Shown piece after piece: positions 24,400 to 33,365 of a DNA stretch of 64,000 nucleotides; positions within the stretch are counted from its first letter, which is position 1, and every line of letters begins with the position of its first letter. The stretch lies in the NCBI RefSeq assembly GCF_030646165.1, contig NZ_JAUTDO010000009.1, positions 124,001-188,000 on the forward strand, in the 5' to 3' direction. The notes beneath the pieces were generated by a model. That model did no database searches. It saw only the letters and a program-made list of their open reading frames with translations, and was not told the DNA's origin. A program made the position numbers and the translations under genes. The stretch comes from Conexibacter sp. CPCC 206217. GTDB taxonomy: Bacteria; Actinomycetota; Thermoleophilia; Solirubrobacterales; Solirubrobacteraceae.

Positions 24400-26562
24400 T
24401 CAGCGCTGCTTCGCTCGTGCGCTCGCGCTCGGCTTGCGGCCGATCGCATGCGCCTTCGCCGCGCACTGCTGCTTCTTGACGCGCTGTCCGCGCGTCTTCG
24501 CGGGCAGCGCGCGGCAGTGCGCGAGCGCGCGGACCTTCTTCGCGCACGTGCGGTAGCCGGCGCCCTTCAGCATCGCGCACTTCGTTCTCACCGACTGGTC
24601 GAGCTTGCAGCGCGTCAGCGCCGCGCCGTGCTTGCCATGACAGGCGCTCCTGGCGGGCGGCTCCATCTGCTGGACGGTCGGGCCGAGCGGTGCCGGCGGC
24701 ACGACGATCGGCTGCACGGGAGCGGGCGGCGGGTCCGGCTGCGGATCCGGTCCGGGCGGCGGCTCCTCCAGCGGCGGCCCGGCGACGAGCGCGCGGATCG
24801 CCCCGAGCGCGTCGACGCGGCCGCCCGTCACGGTCCTGCCGGCGAGCGTCGCGACCGGCACGCTGCCGGCCTTGATCGCCGCGACGACCAACGCGGGCGA
24901 GGCCGACGGCGCGGCCGCCCTCACGAGCGCCGCGACGCCCGCGACGTGCGGCGCAGCCATCGAGGTGCCGCTCAGGAGGCCGTAGTCGGTCGTGCTGTCG
25001 GCGGCGTGGACGGTCGTGCGGCAGCGGACGGCGACGTCGTCGATGCGGATCCCGTCGGCGGTGCCAGAGGCATTGGAGACGAGCTTCGCGTAGACGCGCG
25101 CCGACGTGCCGCCCGCCGCCTCGATCGAGTCGTCGTAGAAGCGCAGCGCGGTTGAGTTCGTGCTGCTCGTGAAGCTCTGCGCGACGGTCGGCGTGCTGCT
25201 GCCGTCGGGGAGGACGCCGACCAGCGCGGTGTCGCCAGACGCCAGCACGCTGGCCGCCGCGAACGACAGCCGGCAGCCGAGGTCGGTTCTCGTCGTCACG
25301 GTGCTGGTCGTGCGCGCGTCGGTGACCGTGTTGTCGGCGTAGTTGCCGCTCGGGCTGTCGGCCAGGCTCGGGTTGCCGCTGCCGGTGAACAGACCCCAGG
25401 TCCCGCTGAGGCTCCAGTTCGCCGTGCTGTCGAAGCTGTCCGCGAAGATCGTTCTGTACGCCGGCACGCTGCTGAGCACGAGCGTGCCGGGCGCGCCGAC
25501 GTCGACGCTCGCGGCCCCGTAGTTGGAGTAGCTCGTGTCGAATCTGCCCGCGGAGTTCAGCGCGGCGACGCAGATCAGGTTCGCGCCGGTCGCCGAGCAG
25601 GGGTAGTCCGGTATCGCGTCGTTGTCGGCTCTGTCGTTGCCGGCCGCGGCGACGACGACCGCGCCTCTCGCGCCGGCCGCTGCAACCGCGTCGCTCCACA
25701 GTCTCGCGACCGCGGCCTCTCTGCCGGCCGGGGCGCGGCCGCCGAGGCTGAGGTTGATGACCGTCGCGCCCTCCTGGGCGGCGTAGACCATGCCGGCGAC
25801 GATCCTGTCGAGCGTGCCGTCGCCGTCGCCGTCGAGCACTCGCACCGACATCAGCTTCGCCGCCGGCGCGACGCCCGCGCCGCCGAGCGCGTTGCCGGCG
25901 GCGGCCGCGACGATGCCGGCGACGTGCGTGCCGTGCTGGGCGTAGTCGTCGGGGACGCCGTCGTTGGCGACGAAGTCCCAGCCGTGCACGTCGTCGACCT
26001 TTCCGTTGCCGTCGTCGTCGACTCTGTTGCCGGGGATCTCGCCGGGGTTGGTCCACAGGCTCGGCAGCAGGTCCGGGTGCGTCAGGTCGATGCCGGTGTC
26101 GAGCACCGCGACCGTCTGGCCGGCGCCGCGCGTGACGTCCCAGGCGGCGAGCACGCCGACGCCGCCGGCGCTCGCGCCGCCGGGCTGCAGGCCCCACTGG
26201 CTCGCGAAGCGGGGGTCGTTCGGCGCCGCGGCGGTCGCGTGCAGGACGTAGTTGGGGACGGCGAAGCGCACGTCGGGCTGCCGCTCCAGTCGCGTCGCCG
26301 CGGCGGCGAGCGAGCCGTCGACGGAGACGACCTCGGTGTCGGCCAGTCGCGTGCCGCGCGCGAAGTCGGCGCCGGCGTCGCTGCGCGCGTCGGCGCGCTC
26401 GGGCGCCGTCGTGCCGGAGGCGTAGCGGATGATCAGCTCGTTGGGGGCGGCGGCGGGCGTGACGCCCGGCTGCGGCGTCGCCTGCGCCTGCGCGAGCGCC
26501 GGTGCGCCCAGCAGGGCGATCGCCGTCAGACCGGCAGCTGCGAGATTCCAGACCTGCCGCAT
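24400..26562 (-). CDS. Secreted subtilisin-family serine protease (S8) with inserted domain
   Basis: A 720-residue exported protease. A signal peptide ends near residue 28, and a propeptide-like region runs to about 120. The triad is Asp155 (VAVLDTGIDLTHPDL), His210 (HGTHVAGIVAA) and Ser534 (SGTSMAAPHVAG), with Asn309 for the oxyanion hole. Between the Asn and Ser motifs, residues about 371-518 form an extra beta-rich domain (FADSFDSTANWSLSGTWGL, carbohydrate-binding or jelly-roll-like). After residue 620 come a Pro-rich linker and a Cys/Lys/Arg-rich tail (SACHGKHGAALTRCKLDQ) that could bind the cell wall. ATG 26562 begins the signal peptide. Confidence 0.92.
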   Translation of the reverse strand: MRQVWNLAAAGLTAIALLGAPALAQAQATPQPGVTPAAAPNELIIRYASGTTAPERADARSDAGADFARGTRLADTEVVSVDGSLAAAATRLERQPDVRFAVPNYVLHATAAAPNDPRFASQWGLQPGGASAGGVGVLAAWDVTRGAGQTVAVLDTGIDLTHPDLLPSLWTNPGEIPGNRVDDDGNGKVDDVHGWDFVANDGVPDDYAQHGTHVAGIVAAAAGNALGGAGVAPAAKLMSVRVLDGDGDGTLDRIVAGMVYAAQEGATVINLSLGGRAPAGREAAVARLWSDAVAAAGARGAVVVAAAGNDRADNDAIPDYPCSATGANLICVAALNSAGRFDTSYSNYGAASVDVGAPGTLVLSSVPAYRTIFADSFDSTANWSLSGTWGLFTGSGNPSLADSPSGNYADNTVTDARTTSTVTTRTDLGCRLSFAAASVLASGDTALVGVLPDGSSTPTVAQSFTSSTNSTALRFYDDSIEAAGGTSARVYAKLVSNASGTADGIRIDDVAVRCRTTVHAADSTTDYGLLSGTSMAAPHVAGVAALVRAAAPSASPALVVAAIKAGSVPVATLAGRTVTGGRVDALGAIRALVAGPPLEEPPPGPDPQPDPPPAPVQPIVVPPAPLGPTVQQMEPPARSACHGKHGAALTRCKLDQSVRTKCAMLKGAGYRTCAKKVRALAHCRALPAKTRGQRVKKQQCAAKAHAIGRKPSASARAKQR

Positions 26563-26647
26563 CCCTGCTTCCCTGCGCCTTCCGTCGGCTCCGCGATCCT
26601 CTGGAGGGTACCGGCCGGGCTGGCCGTGTCCGGTCCGCTGCGCTCGC

Positions 26648-28162
26648 TCAGCCCTGCTCGCGCAGCAGCGCGCGGCGGATCTTGCCGCTCGCGGTCTTCG
26701 GCAGCTCGCTCGCGAAGTCGACGCGGCGCGGGTACTTGTACGGCGCCGTCTGCTGCTTGACATGGTCCTGCAGCTCTCTCGCGAGCGCGTCCGACGGGGT
26801 CGCGCCGTCGCGCAGGACGACGATCGCGCGCACGATCGCGCCGCGCTCCTCGTCCGGCGCCGAGACGACCGCGGCCTCCGCGACCAGCGGATGCGCGACG
26901 AGCGCGGACTCGACCTCGAACGGCCCGATCCGGTATCCGGCGGAGATGATCACGTCGTCGGTGCGGCCCTCGAAGAAGAGGAAGCCGTCGTCGTCGATCC
27001 GCACGCGGTCGCCCGTGCGCCAGGGCTCGCTCCGGTCGCCGCCGCGGACCGCAGGGCCCGTCGCGTCCGCGCCGGCCGCGCCCGCCGCGCCGCCGCCCGC
27101 GCCCGTCTGCGCGTCCGCGCCGTCGTTCAGGTACCCGAGGAAGAACGTCGGCACCGTCGCCGCGTCCGCGACCAGCTCGCCGTCGTCGATCCGCAGGTCG
27201 ACGCCGGGCAGCGGCTTGCCCATCGAGCCCGGCCGGATCGACTCGCCCAGCGGCGTTCCGGTCAGCTGGCCGGTCTCCGTCTGGCCGTAGCCGTCGCGGA
27301 TCAGCAGGCCCGTCTGCTGCTCCCACACGCGCAGCACCTCGGGGTTCAGCGCCTCGCCGGCCGCGACCAGGCCGCGCAGCGTCGCCAGCCGTCGCGGCGT
27401 CGCGCGTTTGGCGATCACGCGGTACTCGGTCGGCGCCATGCAGAGCACGTTGACGCGCTCGCGCTCCAGCAGTTCGATCCGCTCCTGCGGATCGAAGCGG
27501 GCGTCGTGCAGCAGCGCCGCCGCGCCGCGCAGCCACGGCGCGATGAAGACGTTGCGGGCCGACTTCGACCAGCCCGCGCCCGCCGTGCACCAGACGATCT
27601 CGCCCGCCCGCGCGTCGAGCCAGTGGGTCGCCTGCAATTCCTGCCCGGTCAGGTAGCGCTGCGCGTGCAGGACGCCCTTCGGCTCGCCGGCGGTGCCGGA
27701 CGTGAACGTGATCAGGCAGGGATCGCTCGGTGCCAGCTCGACCGCGTCGGCCGGCGCGCCGCCCAGCAGCGCCGCGTCCGGCGTCAGCAGCACGCGGCAG
27801 CTTGGCTGCGCAGCGGTCAGCTCGCCTGCGTTGCGCTCGTCGCACAGCACCAGCTTCGGCCGCGCCGCGTCGAGCCGCAGGCGCAGGTCCTTCGCGCGCA
27901 GCTGCTCGGTGCACGGCAGCACGACGGCGCCGATGCGGAAGCAGGCGACCATCGTCAGGACCCAGTCGGGGCGGTTGCCGATCACGGTCATCACGACGTC
28001 GCCGCGCCCGACGCCGAGGCGCGTGAAGGTGCCGGCCAGGCGCGCGGCCGCGTCGGCGACCTCGCCGAAGGACCACTCGCGACGACTGCCGTCACGGGCC
28101 AGTTCGATCAGGGCCAGCTGTGCGGGATCGGCCGCGTCCACCACGTCGCGCGCGAAGTTCAT
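26648..28162 (-). CDS. AMP-forming acyl-CoA synthetase
   Basis: A 504-residue ANL-family ligase that activates a carboxylic acid as its adenylate and then its CoA ester. Core motifs: ITFTSGTAGEPKGVLH (P-loop), WCTAGAGWSKSARN, DGYGQTETGQL, WRTGDRVRIDDDGFLFFEGR and LPKTASGKIRR with the C-terminal lysine. It is closest in pattern to acetyl/medium-chain synthetases. An Ala/Gly-rich stretch near residues 350-375 is an insertion. It is divergent from an acyl-CoA dehydrogenase gene with 100 bases between starts, so the two may share regulation and act on related acyl groups. Confidence 0.9.
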   Translation of the reverse strand: MNFARDVVDAADPAQLALIELARDGSRREWSFGEVADAAARLAGTFTRLGVGRGDVVMTVIGNRPDWVLTMVACFRIGAVVLPCTEQLRAKDLRLRLDAARPKLVLCDERNAGELTAAQPSCRVLLTPDAALLGGAPADAVELAPSDPCLITFTSGTAGEPKGVLHAQRYLTGQELQATHWLDARAGEIVWCTAGAGWSKSARNVFIAPWLRGAAALLHDARFDPQERIELLERERVNVLCMAPTEYRVIAKRATPRRLATLRGLVAAGEALNPEVLRVWEQQTGLLIRDGYGQTETGQLTGTPLGESIRPGSMGKPLPGVDLRIDDGELVADAATVPTFFLGYLNDGADAQTGAGGGAAGAAGADATGPAVRGGDRSEPWRTGDRVRIDDDGFLFFEGRTDDVIISAGYRIGPFEVESALVAHPLVAEAAVVSAPDEERGAIVRAIVVLRDGATPSDALARELQDHVKQQTAPYKYPRRVDFASELPKTASGKIRRALLREQG

Positions 28163-28262
28163 GGCGCGGCAGTCTTGCAGCGGTGCGGACCGGGGTGCTT
28201 TGCGGAGGGGCGGGGTTATCCTCGCCAAGGAGATTTCCCAAGACCCCGGAGCGCTGACACCG

Positions 28263-29465
28263 ATGGCCGTAGCGATCGACAAGACCGACGAGCAGAAGGC
28301 GATCTGCGAGATGGTTCGGCAGTTCGCCGACGAGCAGATCCTTCCCAACGCCGAGCACTACGACCACGAGGACGCGTTCCCGGAGCCGATCGTCGAGCAG
28401 ATGAAGGAGCTCGGCCTGTTCGGCGTCACGATCCCCGAGGAGTACGGCGGGATGGGGCTCGACCTGACGACGTACGCGATGATCGTCGAGGAGCTCTCGC
28501 GCGGCTGGATCTCGATCTCGGGCGTGATCAACACGCACTTCATCGGCTCCTACCTGCTGATCAAGTTCGGCAACGAGGAGCAGAAGCAGAAGTACCTGCC
28601 GCGGATGGCGACCGGCGAGATCCGCGCGGCCTTCTCGCTGTCGGAGCCGGAGCTGGGCTCCGACGTGGCGGCGATCAAGTCGGCCGCGAAGAAGCTCGAC
28701 GACGGTGCCTACGAGATCAACGGCCAGAAGATGTGGGTCACCAACGGCCTGCGCTCCGACCTCGTCTTCGTGCTCGTCAAGACCGACCCGAACGCCGAGA
28801 AGGCGCACCGCGGGATGACCTGCTTCATCGCTGAGAAGGAGGCCGGCGCGAGCGAGAACACGGGCGCGTACAGAGGCCTGATCGTCCCGCCGCAGCTGCG
28901 CAAGATGGGCTACAAGGGCGTCGAGTCGACCGAGCTGGTGTTCGACGGCTACCGCTGCCCCGCCGAGAACGTCCTCGGCGGCGAGGAGGCCGGGCTCAAC
29001 AAGGGCTTCCCGCAGATGATGGACGCGCTCGAGGTCGGCCGCGTCAACGTCGCCGCGCGCGGCGTCGGGATCGCCCAGCGCGCGCTGGAGCTGGCGCTGC
29101 GTTACTCGCAGGAGCGCAAGACGTTCGGCAAGCCGATCGCCCAGCATCAGGCGATCCAGTTCAAGCTCGCCGACATGGCGACGCAGGTCGACGCGGCGCG
29201 CCTGATGACGATCCGCGCCGCCCGCATGAAGGACGCCGGCGAGCGCTCCGACCTCGAGGCCGGGATGGCGAAGCTGTTCGCGTCCGAGGCCGGCCGCTTC
29301 TGCGTCGAGGAGTCGTTCCGCATCCACGGCGGCTACGGCTACTCGAAGGAGTACGAGATCGAGCGGCTCTACCGCGACGCCCCGCTGCTGCTGATCGGCG
29401 AGGGCACGTCGGAGATCCAGCGCATGGTGATCGGCAAGAAGCTGCTGGAGCGCCACAAGATCTGA
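28263..29465 (+). CDS. Acyl-CoA dehydrogenase, candidate methylsuccinyl-CoA dehydrogenase
   Basis: A 400-residue FAD enzyme with the usual three domains: helical N-terminus (QMKELGLFGVTIPEEYGGMG), beta domain (FSLSEPELGSDVAAIKS, NGQKMWVTNG) and helical C-terminus (YSQERKTFGKPIAQHQAIQFKLADM, RIHGGYGYSKEYEIERLYRDA, GEGTSEIQRMVIGKKLL). It oxidises an acyl-CoA at the alpha-beta bond and passes electrons to ETF. Because the window also encodes Ccr, Ecm, a MaoC hydratase and Mcl, it may be the methylsuccinyl-CoA dehydrogenase of that route; short-chain or branched-chain acyl-CoA is the alternative. ATG 28263 has a GGAG 11 bases upstream. Confidence 0.88.
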   Translation: MAVAIDKTDEQKAICEMVRQFADEQILPNAEHYDHEDAFPEPIVEQMKELGLFGVTIPEEYGGMGLDLTTYAMIVEELSRGWISISGVINTHFIGSYLLIKFGNEEQKQKYLPRMATGEIRAAFSLSEPELGSDVAAIKSAAKKLDDGAYEINGQKMWVTNGLRSDLVFVLVKTDPNAEKAHRGMTCFIAEKEAGASENTGAYRGLIVPPQLRKMGYKGVESTELVFDGYRCPAENVLGGEEAGLNKGFPQMMDALEVGRVNVAARGVGIAQRALELALRYSQERKTFGKPIAQHQAIQFKLADMATQVDAARLMTIRAARMKDAGERSDLEAGMAKLFASEAGRFCVEESFRIHGGYGYSKEYEIERLYRDAPLLLIGEGTSEIQRMVIGKKLLERHKI

Positions 29466-29500
29466 TGCTCGGCTGAGCGGCAGGCGAGCACGCGCATGGC

Positions 29501-29929
29501 GTGCTCGCCGCATTCGACTCGCGCCGGTGGCGCGCGGGCAATAGACTGCGCGGCCTGAGCTCAGCGACGGACACCAAGGCGCTCATCGAGCAGGCGGTCA
29601 GAAACTTCCTCGCGGACGTTCCGTCGCTGCAGCCCCTGAGACTCGTCGTCGGGCTCGAGCTGCGTGGACGCGGCGACATCCAGATGTACCGCGTCGAGCT
29701 GCCGGGCCCGGTGATCGTCAAGGACATCGCCAGCGACGCCAGAATCCGCCTCGAAGTCCCGCGCGCGGCGTTCAACCAGCTCGCCACCGAGGGCAGAGTC
29801 AGACAGTGGCGGCAGGCGTTCGAGCACGGCGACGCGAAGGTCACCGGCGTCGATCAGATCATCAGACTGATCCGCAACGTCGTGGAGAAGCAAGAGGAAC
29901 GCAGCCGCACGCGGCGCGCCAGACACTGA
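29501..29929 (+). CDS. Small SCP2-like protein
   Basis: A 142-residue protein. The central part (MYRVELPGPVIVKDIASDAR, then RLEVPRAAFNQLATEG, then WRQAFEHGDAKVTGVDQI) follows the order of the SCP2 sterol-carrier fold: a beta sheet, a helix containing the E/D-x-F motif, and a closing G-x-x-K-V-x-G strand. The fold would bind a lipid or acyl-CoA. GTG 29501 is the only common start in frame and has no clear ribosome-binding site, so the true N-terminus may lie near residue 22. About one third of the Arg codons are AGA. It follows the acyl-CoA dehydrogenase by 35 bases. Confidence 0.6.
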   Translation: MLAAFDSRRWRAGNRLRGLSSATDTKALIEQAVRNFLADVPSLQPLRLVVGLELRGRGDIQMYRVELPGPVIVKDIASDARIRLEVPRAAFNQLATEGRVRQWRQAFEHGDAKVTGVDQIIRLIRNVVEKQEERSRTRRARH

Positions 29930-30235
29930 GCATTCGTCTCAGTCGGATTCGTCGTGTCTCACGCCACGAGCACGGGCGTCGAGGGTGCGCAGGGCGAGGG
30001 CGTAGAGGTGGGCGAGCGGAGCGGACAACGCGGTCGGCTCGACGGTACGGACCGAATCGCGCGGTGGGGACACGTGTTCGTGCCAATTGTGCGCAGCAGT
30101 GGCGCAATCGTCGCCTTGCTGCGCGCGTCGCGTGCCAGACCCGAGTGGCTCGGTGCGCGATAGACGCCGAACCAGCCGGCGGCGACCGTAAGGTGGTCCG
30201 CTGGCACGAAACGAAGCAGAGGGGTTGTCATTCAG
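29930..30235. other. Intergenic region without convincing gene
   Basis: This 306-base stretch has no well-supported gene. A minus-strand frame of 44 codons (GTG 30073 to TGA 29939) ends in PLAHLYALALRTLDARARGV, which looks protein-like, but it has no ribosome-binding site. GGCACGAACACGTGTCCC near 30065-30082 resembles half of an SOS box. The last 40 bases should hold the promoter of the next gene (TTGTCATTCAG directly precedes its ATG). Confidence 0.5.
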
Positions 30236-31087
30236 ATGTGGAGCCGGGAGAAGCTGCTGCACCCAGCCACCGCGATCGCGCTGGTGGCGCTGTTCGTCTC
30301 GCTCGGCGGCGTCACGTACGCTGCCGCGACGATCGGCACCAAACAGCTCAAGAACGGCGCTGTCACGAACGCGAAGCTGGGCAACAACTCCGTCGGCGGC
30401 TCGAAGCTGCGACGCGGTGCGGTGACCGTCACGAAGATCGGCCGCGGCGCCGTCCGCGGCGACAAGATCGCAAGAGAGGGCGTCACCGCGCGCGAGCTGC
30501 AGAGAGGCTCCGTCGCCGGTGCGATCCTCGCCGACAACGCGGTCACCAACGCGAAGATCGGCCTCAGCGCCGTCACCGGCACGAAGCTGGCCGACGGCGC
30601 CGTCGGCGGCGCGAAGCTCGCCGACAGAGGGATCGCGGGCGCGAAGCTCGCCGACGGCGCGGTGACCGCCGACAAGCTCGCCGCCGGCGCTGTCACGGCC
30701 GACAAGCTCGCGCCCGGCGCGGCGGTCGGCGGCAGCGGGCAGTTGCTGAGCGCGCGCGTCGAGCTGAGCGACGGCGCAGCCGCTCAGCCGCTGCTGACGC
30801 TGCCCGCGGTCGGGACGATCGTCGCGAGCTGCACGAGAGGCGACACGACGATCGCGTTCACGAGCGCCGCCGGCACGGTCAGAGAGGTGCAGTTCGCGGC
30901 CCAGGAGGACAGAGCGCTTGCGAGCGTCAGCCGCACGGACACGGGCAGCCTCACGCTCGGGCCGCTCGGCGCCGCCTCGGCGACCTGGCAGGCCACGACC
31001 GACACCCACGTCGCGACCGTCTGGACGACCTCCGCAGCGGCCGCTGCCGACGGTTGCGTCGTGACCGCGCAGGCGCTCGCGGGCTGA
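30236..31087 (+). CDS. Exported decapeptide-repeat protein
   Basis: A 283-residue protein with an N-terminal membrane or signal segment (ATAIALVALFVSLGGVTYAAA, residues 11-31). Residues about 35-165 are an array of roughly 10-residue units with the pattern G-A-V-T-x-x-K-L/I-x-x (NGAVTNAKLG, RGAVTVTKIG, DGAVTADKLA and variants), expected to make a beta-solenoid or trimeric fibre-like rod. Residues 170-283 form a globular C-terminal domain with two Cys. Such proteins occur in multiple copies in Solirubrobacterales as far as I know; no function is established. Many Arg codons are AGA. Confidence 0.82.
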   Translation: MWSREKLLHPATAIALVALFVSLGGVTYAAATIGTKQLKNGAVTNAKLGNNSVGGSKLRRGAVTVTKIGRGAVRGDKIAREGVTARELQRGSVAGAILADNAVTNAKIGLSAVTGTKLADGAVGGAKLADRGIAGAKLADGAVTADKLAAGAVTADKLAPGAAVGGSGQLLSARVELSDGAAAQPLLTLPAVGTIVASCTRGDTTIAFTSAAGTVREVQFAAQEDRALASVSRTDTGSLTLGPLGAASATWQATTDTHVATVWTTSAAAAADGCVVTAQALAG

Positions 31088-31148
31088 GCTGGACGCGCGC
31101 CCGCCCAAACGGGGCCGGCGCGCGATTCGCTCTGGCAGGATGGCCCGC

Positions 31149-32063
31149 ATGAACCGATCGCGACGCAGCTGCCATGCCGTTCCTGGCTCCAACGAGCGCT
31201 TCCTCGAGAAGGCGACAGGTCTCGACGCCGACGAGGTCTTCCTCGACCTCGAGGACGCGGTCGCCCAGGGCGAGAAGGCGAGAGCGCGCGGTCAGGTGAT
31301 CGCCGCCCTGCAGACGCTCGACTTCGGCGACAAGACGGTCGCCGTGCGCGTCAACGGGACCGACACGCCGCACTACTACCGCGACCTGATCGACGTCGTC
31401 GAGCAGGCCGGCGACAAGCTCGACGCGATCATGCTGCCGAAGGTCCAGACGCCCGGCGACGTCGAGATGACCGACAAGCTGATCACGCAGATCGAGCTGG
31501 CGAGGGGCTTCGAGGTCGGGCGGATCGGGATCGAGGCGCAGATCGAGGACGCGAAGGGCCTGATCGCCTGCGAGCAGATCGCGGCCGCCTCGCCGCGCAT
31601 GGAGACGCTGATCTTCGGCCCCGGCGACTACTCGGCCGCGGTCGGGATCCCGATCACGACGATCGGCGGCGCTCCCGAGGGCTACCCCGGCGATCACCTC
31701 AACTACCTCTACACGCGCCTCGTGATCGCCGCTCGCGCGGCCGGCATCCAGGCGATCGACGGGCCGTACGGCGCGTTCAAGGACGAGGACGGCCTGCGCG
31801 CTCGCGCCCGCCTCGCCCGCGCCCTCGGGCTCGACGGCAAGTGGACGATCCACCCGGCGCAGATCGCGATCGTCAACGAGGTGTTCAGCCCGTCGCGCGA
31901 GGACTACGACCGCGCCGCCGCGATGCTCGCGGCCTATCGCGAGGCCGCCGACGAGGGCGGCCGCGGCGCGGCTATGTTCGACGGCGAGATGATCGACGAG
32001 GCGAATCGCAAGATGGCAGAGCGCGTGGTCGAGGCCGGGCACGCCGCAGGCTACGCCGCGTGA
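31149..32063 (+). CDS. HpcH/HpaI aldolase-citrate lyase (CitE-like) protein
   Basis: A 304-residue TIM-barrel protein of the CitE superfamily. Visible motifs: CHAVPGSNERFLEKA (CoA site), DEVFLDLEDAV (metal/substrate Glu-Asp), VNGTDTPHYYRDL, DAIMLPKVQ, GIEAQIEDAKGL and KWTIHPAQIAIVNEVFSPS. Members cleave or hydrolyse 3-hydroxyacyl-CoA thioesters such as malyl-CoA or citramalyl-CoA. With the Mcl gene on the other side of a terminator, this paralogue may be the malyl-CoA thioesterase or citramalyl-CoA lyase counterpart. ATG 31149 has GGCAGGA 8 bases upstream; ATG 31140 is the alternative. Confidence 0.87.
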   Translation: MNRSRRSCHAVPGSNERFLEKATGLDADEVFLDLEDAVAQGEKARARGQVIAALQTLDFGDKTVAVRVNGTDTPHYYRDLIDVVEQAGDKLDAIMLPKVQTPGDVEMTDKLITQIELARGFEVGRIGIEAQIEDAKGLIACEQIAAASPRMETLIFGPGDYSAAVGIPITTIGGAPEGYPGDHLNYLYTRLVIAARAAGIQAIDGPYGAFKDEDGLRARARLARALGLDGKWTIHPAQIAIVNEVFSPSREDYDRAAAMLAAYREAADEGGRGAAMFDGEMIDEANRKMAERVVEAGHAAGYAA

Positions 32064-32095
32064 GCGCCGCCGCCGACGCGTAGGGCGAGGACGAC

Positions 32096-32119
32096 ACGGG
32101 CGGCCGCTGCGCCGCCCGT
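32096..32119. terminator. Hairpin between convergent CitE-like genes
   Basis: ACGGGCGGC pairs with GCCGCCCGT (9 bp) around CGCTGC. It lies between the stop of the plus-strand CitE-like gene (32063) and the stop of the minus-strand lyase gene (32189), and may serve both. Confidence 0.6.
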
Positions 32120-32188
32120 CCGCGACCCTGCGCCGCGCAGTCGCGGCGCCCCTCCGACGGGACGCCGCCGTCGCCCGGCCGCTGCGGG

Positions 32189-33235
32189 CTACAACCCATA
32201 CGCCTCGGCCAGCTCCGGGTCGCGCTCGGCCAGCGAGCGGGCGAGCGTGACCATCACCTGCGCCTGCTTCCACGTCGCGTCGTCCTGCATCTTGCCGTCG
32301 ATCATATGCACGCCGCGGCCGTCGGGGATCGCGTCGATCACCTTCTTGGCGAACGCGACCTCGTCGGGATCGGGGCTGAAGACCTTCTTCGCGATCCCGA
32401 TCTGGACCGGGTGCAGCGACCACGTGCCGACGCAGCCGAGCAGGAACGCGGAGCGGAACTGCGCCTCGCAGCCGGCGACGTCCTTGATGTCGCCGTACGG
32501 ACCGTAGTAGGGGAGGATCCCGGTCGCGGCGCAGGCGTCGACCATGCGCGCGAGCGTGTAGTGCCACGGATCCTGCTGCGCGGTCGCGCGCGGCGCCTCG
32601 GGGTCGGCGGGGTCCGGGTCGTCGATCACGCGGTAGCCCGGGTGGCCGCCGCCGACGCGCGTCGTCTTCATCCGCCGCGAGGCGGCGAGGTCGGCCGGGC
32701 CGAGGCTGATCCCCTGCATGCGCGGCGAGGCGGACGCGATCTCCTCCACGTTCGCCATCCCGAGCGCGGTCTCGAGGATCGCGTGGATCAGGATCGGCCG
32801 CTGCAGGCCGGCCTTCGCCTCCAGCTGCGCGATCAGGCGGTCGGCGTAGTGGATGTCCCATGGCCCCTCGACCTTCGGCAGCATGATCACGTCGATCTTG
32901 TCGCCGGCCTCGAGCACCGCGGCGGTGATGTCGTCGAGCACCCACGGGCTCTCGAGCGAGTTGACGCGCGTCCACAGCGTCGCGGAGGGGTCCAGCTCGT
33001 TCGCGATTCTGATCAGCCCCGCGCGCGCCGCCTCCTTGCGGTCGGCCGGGACGCCGTCCTCGAGATTGCCGAGCACGACGTCGGACTGCTGGGCGATGTC
33101 GGGCACCTTCGCCGCCATCTTCTCGTTGCTGGGATCGAAGAAGTGGATCATCCGCGACGGGGTCGCGGGGACGTCCAGCAGCGGGGTCGGGGCGCCGTTG
33201 GCGAGCGGCTTGGCGAAGTCACGGGGATTGCGCAC
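32189..33235 (-). CDS. mcl: L-malyl-CoA/beta-methylmalyl-CoA lyase
   Basis: A 348-residue lyase that matches the Chloroflexus/Rhodobacter Mcl type along its whole length, as I remember those sequences: PSRMIHFFDPSNEKM, NLEDGVPADRKEAAR, SPWVLDDI, DVIMLPKVEGPWDIHYADR, MQGISLGPADLAASRRMKTT, RVGGGHPGY, and the end GVHMIDGKMQDDATWKQAQ. It cleaves beta-methylmalyl-CoA to glyoxylate and propionyl-CoA, and malyl-CoA to glyoxylate and acetyl-CoA. It starts with GTG 33235 (AGGAG upstream) and is divergent from the MaoC hydratase that would supply its substrate, with 130 bases between the starts. Confidence 0.93.
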   Translation of the reverse strand: MRNPRDFAKPLANGAPTPLLDVPATPSRMIHFFDPSNEKMAAKVPDIAQQSDVVLGNLEDGVPADRKEAARAGLIRIANELDPSATLWTRVNSLESPWVLDDITAAVLEAGDKIDVIMLPKVEGPWDIHYADRLIAQLEAKAGLQRPILIHAILETALGMANVEEIASASPRMQGISLGPADLAASRRMKTTRVGGGHPGYRVIDDPDPADPEAPRATAQQDPWHYTLARMVDACAATGILPYYGPYGDIKDVAGCEAQFRSAFLLGCVGTWSLHPVQIGIAKKVFSPDPDEVAFAKKVIDAIPDGRGVHMIDGKMQDDATWKQAQVMVTLARSLAERDPELAEAYGL

Positions 33236-33365
33236 GGGGAGGTCTCTCCTGGTCAGAAGGGCCAGCGGATCGTAGGCATCCGGCGTTCATCCCGACCCCG
33301 ATACGGCATCCTTCGCCGCCTTCGCCTCAGCAACAGGAACCCAGAACCGCACACGAGGAGCACAG

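Noticed and set aside
30060..30090. Possible third SOS box (CGAACACGTGTCCC on the minus strand)
   Set aside because: Only 12 of 14 positions fit and the second half lacks GTTCG. The adjacent 44-codon frame has no other support.
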